NCBI GenBank assembly: GCA_937896835.1
Contig: CALBOJ010000064.1
Span: forward strand, 1 to 30,297
Length of the DNA stretch: 30,297 bases
Reading direction: 5' to 3'
Source of the DNA: an uncultured Collinsella sp.
GTDB taxonomy: Bacteria > Actinomycetota > Coriobacteriia > Coriobacteriales > Coriobacteriaceae
The first letter of the stretch is position 1. Each line of letters begins with the position of its first letter. The notes under the pieces were generated by a model, which saw only the letters and a list, made by a program, of their open reading frames with translations, was not told where the DNA came from and ran no database searches. Of the stretch, positions 23,571 through 30,297 are shown piece by piece. The translations under genes and the position numbers were made by a program.

Positions 23571-24404
23571 CTAGGCGAGGATGCCGGCGGCGGAGGCGAC
23601 CATCGCGAGGACGATCACCACGAGGATGAGGGCCGTCATGCTCGCGTTCTTCTTGGTAAGAAGGTAATACGCGCTTCCCGTGATGGCGGCGGGGATCATG
23701 GCAGGCAGGATCTTGTCGAGCAGCGGCTGAATCTCCATCGCGACGTCGCCGAAGCTGAAGCTAATCGGGCAGGTGACGCCGATGACCGAGGCGATGAGGC
23801 AGCCGACCACGGTGAGGCCGAGCACGGAGGCGGCGGCAGTGAGGTTGGGAAGCTTCTCGCTGAAGTCGGTGACGAGCTTCACGCCCTGCTTGTAGCCGAA
23901 CTCGAGGGCGTGCATGCGGACCCAGAAGATGGCCAGGATGAGCGCGAACCAGATGCCGGCTCCCACGGGGTTGCCCTCGATGGCCATGTAGGCGGCGATG
24001 GAGCCCATGATGGTCGGGATCATGGTCATGAGCAGGGAGTCGCCGACGCCGGCGAGCGGTCCCATGGTGCCGATCTTCAGGTCTTGGACGGCGTCCGCCG
24101 CCGCTAGGCCGTCGCGCTCCTCCATGGCCACGCAGGCGCCAAGGATGATGGCGGCGAGCCAAGGCTGGGTGTTGTAGTAGCGGAAGTGGTTGTTGAGCGC
24201 TTGCTTATAGTCCTCGTCGTTCGTATAGATCTTCCTCAGGACCGGCGAGAGGGCGTAGGCGACTGAGGCGCCCTGCTGGGTCTGGTAGTTGAAGGTGCAC
24301 ACGCTCATGAGCCAGCGCCAGTTCGCGTTGCGTAGGTCCTTCTTGGTGACCTTGTAGCCGGAGGGCTTGCCCTCGGCGACGGCGGTGATGTTCTCGTTTT
24401 CCAT
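23571..24404 (-). CDS. PTS mannose-family IID membrane component
   Basis: The 277-residue protein has the IID pattern: a cytosolic N-terminus with VTKKDLRNANWRW and a QQGASVAYALSPVLRKIY segment, then LKIGTMGPLAGVGDSLLMTMIPTIMGS, several hydrophobic spans and a membrane-buried C-terminal tail. With IIC it forms the sugar channel. Its start lies 2 bp after the IIC stop (TAA CC ATG), and its GAGAGGATGAG site lies inside that gene, so translation is coupled. Confidence 0.9.
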   Translation of the reverse strand: MENENITAVAEGKPSGYKVTKKDLRNANWRWLMSVCTFNYQTQQGASVAYALSPVLRKIYTNDEDYKQALNNHFRYYNTQPWLAAIILGACVAMEERDGLAAADAVQDLKIGTMGPLAGVGDSLLMTMIPTIMGSIAAYMAIEGNPVGAGIWFALILAIFWVRMHALEFGYKQGVKLVTDFSEKLPNLTAAASVLGLTVVGCLIASVIGVTCPISFSFGDVAMEIQPLLDKILPAMIPAAITGSAYYLLTKKNASMTALILVVIVLAMVASAAGILA

Positions 24405-24406
24405 GG

Positions 24407-25192
24407 TTACTCATCCTCTCCGATGAAGGCGTCTGCGGAAGCGTGGGCGGCGAGCTCGGTGTCCCTCTCGGCACGCTGGTAGAACGCAATCGCGAGGGCA
24501 ACGCCGACGATGGCGGCGCCGATGATGGGCACGTTCAGGAAGGCCGAGAGGAAGAAGCCGGCGAGCAGGTACTGGAAGTACTTGGCGGTTGGCATGTAGC
24601 GGAGCAGCATGGCGATACCGACGGCCGGGAGCATCTTGCCGGCGAGGGTGAGGCCGGAGAGGAACCACTGGGGCATGACCTCGAGGAGCCAGTTGACGGC
24701 GGGCTGGCCGAGCGTCACGGAGACAAAGACGGGCAGGGCGGCGCACAGGCCGAAGAGCGCGGGGCAGACCCACAGGATGGCGTTCATCTGATTGAACTTA
24801 CCCTCGTTGCAGAACTTCTGGGACTTCTCGACGACAAAGCCGTTGAGGATCTTGGCGACGACGTCGAGCTGGATGCCGAGCATGCCGACCGGCAGGCCGA
24901 TGGCGAGGCCCGTGTCGGAGCCCAGGGTCACGCCGTAGGCGGTGGCGATGATGGCCATCGTGCCGTAGTCGGGAATGGAGGAGCCGCCGAAGCCCGCGAC
25001 GCCGAGCTGCATGAGCTGAATGGTGCCGCCGATGACAAGGCCGGTCTTCCAGTCGCCCATGACGACTCCGGTGATGAGGCCCCAGAAAACGGCGTAATTG
25101 ACGAAGATCATCGGGATGCCGTAGTAGTCCACGTGCTTGATGAAGGCCAGCAGGGTCAAAAGGACGACCTGCAGGATAGTGAAGTTGACCAT
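24407..25192 (-). CDS. PTS mannose-family IIC membrane component
   Basis: The 261-residue hydrophobic protein has the IIC features: VNFTILQVVLLTLLAFIKHVD at the start, GIPMIFVNYAVFWGLITGVVMGD, GGTIQLMQLGVAGFGGSSIPDYG, then repeated transmembrane helices ending with LAIAFYQRA and an acidic tail. It forms the transport path with IID and recognises the sugar. It is 9 bp after IIB, with GGGGGAAAT as ribosome site. Confidence 0.9.
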   Translation of the reverse strand: MVNFTILQVVLLTLLAFIKHVDYYGIPMIFVNYAVFWGLITGVVMGDWKTGLVIGGTIQLMQLGVAGFGGSSIPDYGTMAIIATAYGVTLGSDTGLAIGLPVGMLGIQLDVVAKILNGFVVEKSQKFCNEGKFNQMNAILWVCPALFGLCAALPVFVSVTLGQPAVNWLLEVMPQWFLSGLTLAGKMLPAVGIAMLLRYMPTAKYFQYLLAGFFLSAFLNVPIIGAAIVGVALAIAFYQRAERDTELAAHASADAFIGEDE

Positions 25193-25201
25193 ATTTCCCC
25201 C

Positions 25202-25675
25202 TTAGATGAGGTCTGCGACGGAGACGGGCTTGTCGGCGGGCACGAACTGGGCCGTCACCTTGACGCCACGGGCGATGAGCGCCTTGTAGCTCTGGACGTT
25301 CTCGGCGGAGGCGTAGGCGCGCTGGGTGAGCTGGATGCCGTCCTCCTTGACGAGCGAGCCGCCGACGACCAGCGACGGGAGCTCGACGCCCGACTCGACC
25401 AGGCGAAGCATCGTCTCGGGCTCCTTGGCGATGACGAAGACCTTCTCGCGGTCGTACTTGCCCGCGGCGAAGTTCTTGAGCGCGGTCTGCTCGGAGATGA
25501 TCGAAACGGCCATGCCCGCGGGGCGCGCCATCCTCATGGTGGACTTCAGGACCTCGTCGCCGGCGACCTTGTCGTCGATGACCATGACTCGGGTCGCGCC
25601 CGACACCGGGGCCCACTGCGTCACGATGATGCCGTGAAGCAGGCGATTGTCGATTCGTGCCATAACAACACTCAT
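25202..25675 (-). CDS. PTS mannose-family IIB component
   Basis: The 157-residue product shows the IIB start VMARIDNRLLHGIIVTQWAP with the phosphorylatable His14. Start at ATG 25675 with AGGAG 6 bases upstream; a further in-frame ATG precedes MARI. It receives phosphate from IIA and phosphorylates the sugar as it enters. It is the first structural gene after the LevR-like regulator, with a 123-bp gap that holds no sigma-54 consensus I could see; a weak sigma-70-like CTGACC-17-CGATAA is the best promoter candidate there. Confidence 0.9.
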   Translation of the reverse strand: MSVVMARIDNRLLHGIIVTQWAPVSGATRVMVIDDKVAGDEVLKSTMRMARPAGMAVSIISEQTALKNFAAGKYDREKVFVIAKEPETMLRLVESGVELPSLVVGGSLVKEDGIQLTQRAYASAENVQSYKALIARGVKVTAQFVPADKPVSVADLI

Positions 25676-25798
25676 ATTTGCTCCTATCAAATGAAGTTTT
25701 GCGTTCGGTACTGCCTCGGCGCTATCCGGATTCGCGCCGGGCAAGGGGTTATCGGATTATTGAGGACGCGCGGTCAGCTTGCGGCGGCGCGGGGAAGG

Positions 25799-28540
25799 TC
25801 ACTCGTCGAGCAGGAGGTCCGAGGAGCCGAGGCGCTCTTCTCGCGCCGGGGCGGCGCTCGCGCTTATGTAGTCGAAGACATATGCGATCTCGCTTACGGG
25901 AACCTCTACGCGATAGCGCGTCGAGATGCTCGAGAAGCTCTGCCTGAAGGACTCGATGAAATCGGCGCGTTCCTCCTCGAAGCGGTCCTGGCCAACGTAG
26001 GTCTCAATGGGGTTTCTGGTAACAAGGCGCTCGACGAGACAGCAGAGGTGAACGTAGAGCCCAATGATGGCGTTGCTGCCGATCTTCTCGCATGTCCTAC
26101 GCTGAAGCTCGTGCACGGCGCTCTCGATCTCATGGAATAGCCGCTCCGGGTCGAGGATGGTGATGGAGCGGATGACGTTCTGCAGCGTCATGTTCGAGAG
26201 CAGCTTCTCGTGGAAAGAAGAGAGCTCGGAAGCGTCAAGCCACCTGCCGAACACGGCATCAACCTTAGAGGCGGACGCCGTCGACATGATGTCCTCGAGG
26301 GCGACGAAGGGGACGGAGGCGACCCCGGGGTCTCCCGTGCCGATGACGGCGCAGACGCGGTGCTCGGAGAAAACGGCGTCGTTCGACCCGTTCGCGACGA
26401 GCTGCTTGAAGGGCCTCGTGAGCAGGCGCGCGCCTATGGTGCGCGGGAGGCTCTGCGAGACGAGCTGGCGTATCCTCTCCGCGGCGTCGACCCCGGACTC
26501 GGAGCAGAAGACGATGGCGTCCTCACGGTTGACGCGCTCGATCACCTTGCAGTGCGTCACGCACGCGGCGGTCGCATCGCCAAGAACCTCGGCGATGGAC
26601 TTGCCGCCGAGCAGCCCGACCCCGATCTCGAGCGCAAGACCGGTAGAGACGTTGTTCACCACGCCGATAGTGGAGTCGGTAACGTTCTCGAGGGCCTTAT
26701 AGGCCTCCTCCAAGGAGCCCATGTCGACGAGGAACACGACCCCGGTGCAGTAGGAATGGCGGTCGACGAGGCGCTGGAGCGGACCGACGATGTCCTTCAG
26801 CTGCTGGTCGTAGGGCATGTCGACAGCCTCGTACACATGCATGCCGAGCATACGGTTCGCCGCGTCGGCGATGCTCGTCGCCGTTGAGTAGCCGTGGGAC
26901 AAGATGACGCAGAGCGTCCGAAGGGCCTTCGCATCGCGAGACTCCGATGCGACGCACAGCGTCAGAAGCGTCTTCGTGAAGTGATCGAGCGAGATTCCCA
27001 GCGCCCCTTCCACGTCTGCGGCGACCTGATCGGAGACACTCGAGGCAAACGGCAATTCGGAGGTCACGGCACCGAGGAGATGGGAGATTTGCTCCGCACA
27101 GGCAGACTTTCGCTTAGCCAGGCCGATACCCGGCCACAACTGCAGGCAAATCTCCTGGGCCAGTAGAAAAGCGACCTTCCTCGAAAGCTCGATGCCATAA
27201 GAAGAGCCTGCGTCGGCAAGGACCGCGCCCACGACGCGCTCGAAGGCGCGCGACCTCGAGGAGGCGACGCCGTGGTCGAAGATCAAGTGATCCTCAACGC
27301 CGCGCACAGCGGAGACAGCTTGCGAGACAAGCTCGGAGACAGAGAGCTCCCCGGCGCAGAATCGCTCATCGAGGGAGCACAGGGCATCGAGCGCCTGCTC
27401 GACCGGCCCTGTGCTCTCGGCGGCATCCAGAGACGCGTCGATCAGAACGCCATCGTCGGGCTGTTGATCGATCTGCGCGGAGGAGAGGAGCCCGCTGGGA
27501 AGAAGATACGGGCGAACGACGACGTAGTCGCCCTCGCGATTGAGGAACGCTTTGGCACAGCAGTTCGTCACGCAGGCGCGCAAGCCGGCGATGTTATCGG
27601 AAAAGTCCGCGTTCACGAGGCAACGGTATGCGCCGCGGCTGATCTTCACATCAGAACCGATTCGGCACCCCTCGCTGCGCAGGAAGCTCAAGATGAGATC
27701 CTCGCGCTCCTCGGGGGTCCGCTCCTTGAGTGAGGGGACGCGGGCACAGATGGGCATTTTGCTGTAGGCCGAGGAAACCTTCAGGTCATCGGCGGAAAGC
27801 GTCGTCGAAAGAACGAGGCGAGCGCGCGGCGCATCCTGGGAGGCATCGAGCCCGAGGGCCGTCGCAAGGCAGTGCTCCATCGCAGAGGGAGAGAGTGCCT
27901 CGATGCCGTTGACAAAGACCACACCCCCGCGCGCTTTCGCGATCGACTCGTTAAGAAGCCCGTTGAACGAGGCGGCGTCCGGGACCCCGGCGCAGTCGAT
28001 GCGCACATAGGAGGAGTCGCGGGACAGCAAGCCCTGGTTCTTGCCGTACTCGTACACAAGGCGAGAAAGGAAAGACTTACCGACACCCACGCCGCCGCTC
28101 AAGAGGATGGGCAGGCCAAACGGAGGGTACTGAACCGCAGCCTTGCACTGCTCGACAACGGAGCTGAGGCTCATGTCGAAGCCCACGGCACGCGCGAAGT
28201 CGCGGTGATCGGCGATTCCCGTCGCCTGGATGAGGTCGGCGAGCGAGGCGTACTCGCTTGCAGAGAGCTTTACCTGAAAACGCTTCTGGAACGCGCGGCG
28301 ATGAAAATAACGGACAGGCCTGCCCGCCACCTTAACCACAAGACCGGCGCGAACAAGGTCGTTGAGGTACTGGCTCGCCAGGCTCCTGGAGATGATGAGC
28401 GTCTCGGCGATGTCGGAGGTGGACAGACGGGCAAGGTCGTCGAGCGAGACGGCAGAGGTGAGGGCCTCGAGATGCTCGAGAATCCTGTCCCTCATGTCGA
28501 CGGGTTTCTTTGCCAAGCTGTCCTGTGTGGTCTTGTCCAT
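25799..28540 (-). CDS. levR: LevR-like PTS-regulated transcription regulator with degenerate AAA+ module
   Basis: The 913-residue protein has LevR domain order: an N-terminal winged-helix segment (20-80), an AAA+ region with Walker A GGVGVGKS (149-156), PRD1 (about 380-500), a IIA-Man-like domain (about 540-655) with HGYSTATSIADAAN (His549), a IIB-Gat-like domain with Cys679 in AIVFCSESG, and PRD2 with LYVHLCCLVERL (His831). Start at ATG 28540 with GAGGAGG. It probably senses sugar import through phosphorylation by HPr and the neighbouring EIIs. Oddities: only about 20 residues lie between RIDCAG and Walker B, so the GAFTGA sigma-54 loop is missing, and Walker B reads FVNGIE instead of FLDEVH. 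It is therefore unlikely to act as a normal sigma-54 activator. The match is strong for the PTS-linked half. Confidence 0.85.
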   Translation of the reverse strand: MDKTTQDSLAKKPVDMRDRILEHLEALTSAVSLDDLARLSTSDIAETLIISRSLASQYLNDLVRAGLVVKVAGRPVRYFHRRAFQKRFQVKLSASEYASLADLIQATGIADHRDFARAVGFDMSLSSVVEQCKAAVQYPPFGLPILLSGGVGVGKSFLSRLVYEYGKNQGLLSRDSSYVRIDCAGVPDAASFNGLLNESIAKARGGVVFVNGIEALSPSAMEHCLATALGLDASQDAPRARLVLSTTLSADDLKVSSAYSKMPICARVPSLKERTPEEREDLILSFLRSEGCRIGSDVKISRGAYRCLVNADFSDNIAGLRACVTNCCAKAFLNREGDYVVVRPYLLPSGLLSSAQIDQQPDDGVLIDASLDAAESTGPVEQALDALCSLDERFCAGELSVSELVSQAVSAVRGVEDHLIFDHGVASSRSRAFERVVGAVLADAGSSYGIELSRKVAFLLAQEICLQLWPGIGLAKRKSACAEQISHLLGAVTSELPFASSVSDQVAADVEGALGISLDHFTKTLLTLCVASESRDAKALRTLCVILSHGYSTATSIADAANRMLGMHVYEAVDMPYDQQLKDIVGPLQRLVDRHSYCTGVVFLVDMGSLEEAYKALENVTDSTIGVVNNVSTGLALEIGVGLLGGKSIAEVLGDATAACVTHCKVIERVNREDAIVFCSESGVDAAERIRQLVSQSLPRTIGARLLTRPFKQLVANGSNDAVFSEHRVCAVIGTGDPGVASVPFVALEDIMSTASASKVDAVFGRWLDASELSSFHEKLLSNMTLQNVIRSITILDPERLFHEIESAVHELQRRTCEKIGSNAIIGLYVHLCCLVERLVTRNPIETYVGQDRFEEERADFIESFRQSFSSISTRYRVEVPVSEIAYVFDYISASAAPAREERLGSSDLLLDE

Positions 28541-28679
28541 GACTTCTTACCTCCTCGTACAAGGAGTATAAGGGGAGAACAGAGAACGGAAGGGGGCGCG
28601 TGGGGGAATCAACAGCTCCGAGGAAAAGTCCACCACTTGAGGGGCAGAAAACAACGGCCATTGAACATTCAGGGCCGAC

Positions 28680-28705
28680 GCTCAACACTTCGGCTCGACA
28701 CTTCG
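28680..28705. promoter_or_regulatory. 13-bp tandem repeat upstream of the LevR-like gene
   Basis: GCTCAACACTTCG (28680-28692) is followed immediately by GCTCGACACTTCG (28693-28705), one base different. It lies about 150 bases upstream of the regulator start, so it could be an operator. The rest of the 226-base gap holds a possible TATACT -10 at 28565-28570 (minus strand) and nothing else clear. Confidence 0.35.
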
Positions 28706-28721
28706 CTTTGGAAAGGGCCCG

Positions 28722-28761
28722 GCGCGCCGGGGTCCCAACATAAAGAAGGGCCCCGGCGCGC
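28722..28761. terminator. GC-rich stem between nucleosidase remnant and regulator
   Basis: GCGCGCCGGGGTCCC (28722-28736) pairs with GGGCCCCGGCGCGC (28748-28761), with one G-T-type mismatch, just past the nucleosidase stop. T-runs are weak (CCCTTT on minus), so termination is plausible but not strong. Confidence 0.5.
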
Positions 28762-28766
28762 AGGGC

Positions 28767-29099
28767 CTAAAGCTTAACCATGCGCGCGGCGATGCGGGCG
28801 CAGTCGCAGGCGGCCTTCTTCTCGAAGGTGTTGTAGTCGACGACCCGGCCCTCGGCGCAGGGCTTGTCGCTGATGGCGCGCACGACGACGAGGGGCACGC
28901 CGTTGAGATAAGCGGCCTGCGCGATGGTGCAGCCCTCCATCTCGCAGCACAGGTCGCCGAAGGTCGCGAGGATTCGCTCCTTCTGTTCCGCGGGCGAGAC
29001 GAACTGGTCGCCGGAGACGACGCGGCCCTTGAGGACCTTAATGTCGGGGGCGACGGCGGCCGCGGCGGCGCACGCCGCCAGCAAGGGCCGGAACGGATC
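28767..29099 (-). pseudogene. MTA/SAH nucleosidase, C-terminal half only
   Basis: In the frame ending at TAG 28767-28769 about 110 residues match the back half of 5'-methylthioadenosine/S-adenosylhomocysteine nucleosidase: GRVVSGDQFVS, CCEMEGCTIAQAAY (substrate Glu) and VPLVVVRAISDKP with the catalytic Asp. The family is about 230 residues, and the first half (about 120, including the base-binding part) is absent. At about 29100 the sequence changes to an IS3 transposase on the other strand. A longer minus-strand open frame to 29291 runs through that transposase as an antisense shadow and is not the true N-terminus. Product expected to be inactive. Confidence 0.75.
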
Positions 29100-29542
29100 G
29101 CGCAAGATCAAGGCGTCGCCCGGGAGGTCGGGCGTTACCGTCAGCCGGCGCCGCGTCTGCCGCATCATGAGGGAGAACGGCCTGGCCGGCGCATACGGCA
29201 GGAAGAGGTTCAAGGTGCACCCCGGGGCGGTCAACGAGGCCGACGTGTCGAACGTCGTCGCGCGCGGCTTCGGCGGCAGGGCGCCGTGCACCCATATATG
29301 CAGCGACTTGGCCTGCGTGCGCGTCGGGGCGTCGTGGAACTACGTCTGCCTGCTCGTCGACCTCTGCAACGGGGAGATCGTCGGCCACTCCGAAGGACCG
29401 AGGAGGGACGCGCGAGCTCCGAGTCAAGCTCTTGGATTACGTGCACTGGTACAACAACTTCAGGATCCACTCGACGCTGGGCTACATGTCGCCGGTCGAG
29501 TTCAGGGAGGCGGGGCCGTCCCTCCCGGAATCGTCCAAATAA
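29100..29542 (+). pseudogene. IS3-family transposase (orfB) remnant, 5'-truncated and internally deleted
   Basis: The plus strand encodes pieces of an IS3-type DDE transposase: KIKASPGRSGVTVSRRRVCRIMRENG (HTH_21 region, 29103 onwards), then APCTHICSDLACVRVG with the first Asp, and YVCLLVDLCNGEIVGHSEGPRRDA. At about 29407-29412 it jumps by a +1 frame change to RELRVKLLDYVHWYNNFRIH and SPVEFREAG, ending at TAA 29540-29542. The middle, including the second Asp and the Glu of the DDE triad, is missing, so it cannot act. The start of orfB and all of orfA are also absent. Confidence 0.75.
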
Positions 29543-30251
29543 GTGTTGCCAATCCATAGCCAATCCAGCCATCATCTTCGCGAAGGCGGACGTCAGGAAA
29601 AGCTCGGCTTGAGCTCGGTCGGACGCGGTCTGTGGGGCATCATTCAGGCTCAGGGGGTCTCCTTGTCTTCTTCGGTCGCAACCTGAATGATAGGGACGGC
29701 CCCTTCTCTCTTTCCCCTTCGTTTTCGACGCGTCACCCTCTCGGCGGGCTTAAGGCCCGCGCTCGCGGGTGCAGGGGCTACGCCCAAACCCCAAAAACGT
29801 AACGCCGTGCTCGAAGCGTTTCCGGACGTCAGCGTAATCTCAAATCCCGTTCGTCAACTCATGGGCAAGCCACCTGAGACTACTCATTTCTCCTACTGGC
29901 AATGAAGACCTGCGACCTGCAGTTTTGCAAACTGCTTGAAAGCCACATGCGTTGATTCACTTCCTATTGCAGCTGGCGGCTTGCACGCGAAAAGGCATTT
30001 AAGTTTCAAAACGGGCGTTTTCGGCGCTATCGAGCCTCCAAAGGCATCCCGCCGCGCCCTTTGGGACAAAAACAAAAACTCAAAGCCCTGAGTTCGAAAA
30101 TAGTTTTTGGAGTTGTCCCGACTTTTGTCCCCGAAGCCGACGAAACGCGACAGGGTATCACCTGGCGGCACTCGATTCGAGACGGCACCGAAAACTGGAT
30201 GCAACCGGAATGACGGGACGGCAGAACCGAAGCCATCGAGTGGGGATAGAA
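29543..30251. other. non-coding stretch with short stems; no supported gene
   Basis: Open frames on both strands (29687-29905 plus, 29893-30291 minus) have no ribosome site and no recognisable domain, and look like chance. Visible small structures are an inverted pair ATCATTCAGG (29639-29648) with CCTGAATGAT (29682-29691), a GCGGGC..GCCCGC stem near 29742-29760, and GCAGTTT-TGC-AAACTGC at 29919-29935. This is probably the outer flank of the IS3 remnant and a decayed intergenic region. Confidence 0.45.
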
Positions 30252-30283
30252 AAAGGCCCGGGTGCCGTGGCATCCGGGCCTTT
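30252..30283. terminator. bidirectional terminator at the window's right edge
   Basis: AAAGGCCCGGGTGCC (30252-30266) pairs with GGCATCCGGGCCTTT (30269-30283), with A and T runs at the ends. It probably ends a gene lying beyond the window. Confidence 0.75.
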
Positions 30284-30297
30284 GCTAGCAACTTGAT

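Noticed and set aside
25676..25798. Sigma-54 promoter upstream of the PTS genes
   Set aside because: No GG-N10-GC with TGGCAC/TTGC context could be found on the minus strand.
28924..29100. Plus-strand frame extending the IS3 transposase to the left
   Set aside because: This part is antisense of the nucleosidase remnant and has no transposase similarity; the IS3 sequence begins at about 29100.
29687..29905. 72-codon plus-strand open frame
   Set aside because: No Shine-Dalgarno and no family resemblance; overlaps inverted repeats. A very small real peptide cannot be strictly excluded.
29893..30291. 132-codon minus-strand open frame near the right edge
   Set aside because: It begins inside the terminal hairpin, has no ribosome site, and its amino-acid make-up is that of random high-GC sequence.

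Overview
The window looks like a chromosomal segment of a gut Coriobacteriia, most likely Collinsella or a close relative. This is inferred from the high GC, from protein resemblance, from an IS3/IS110/IS200 mix, and from intergenic repeats of a style I associate with that genus. No rRNA, tRNA or CRISPR array was found.

Left part (1-12771). A protein with AbiEi/DUF559-like features (299-1297, +) faces a purine/xanthine operon on the minus strand. In transcription order that operon is an NCS2 purine permease (11263-9869), SsnA amidohydrolase (9673-8318), the YgfK flavin/Fe-S oxidoreductase (8169-5170), a four-cluster polyferredoxin (5158-4679) and an XdhD-type molybdenum hydroxylase (4666-1889). 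A good promoter precedes the permease and a Fur-like box lies inside it. A divergent YheO/DauR-like PAS-HTH regulator (11615-12271) follows, and a convergent ridA ends that block. The genes suggest import and hydroxylation or deamination of purines, with electrons passing through ferredoxin to YgfK. No FAD (YgfM) subunit is visible.

Middle (12859-18469). A U32 peptidase/RlhA-like gene and an RluA-type pseudouridine synthase run on plus. A Gfo/Idh oxidoreductase and a DeoR repressor form a small minus-strand operon with an ACGCA-rich upstream region.

Right part (18680-29700) is an accessory island bordered by mobile-element debris: an apparently intact IS110-family element, an IS200 remnant fused to a degV tail, and on the far side an IS3 remnant fused to the back half of an MTA/SAH nucleosidase. 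Between them lies a minus-strand carbohydrate operon: a LevR-like regulator, mannose-family PTS IIB-IIC-IID-IIA, a GH172/DUF2961 glycosidase and a ROK (fructokinase-like) sugar kinase. The set suggests uptake and cleavage of a fructose-type (or arabinofuranose-type) oligosaccharide.

The most unusual items are two phased arrays of alternating inverted half-sites in gaps between convergent genes (1334-1778 and 16331-16548), and a LevR-like regulator whose AAA+ module lacks the sigma-54 contact loop and the Walker B acidic pair. The last 700 bases hold no gene I can support.
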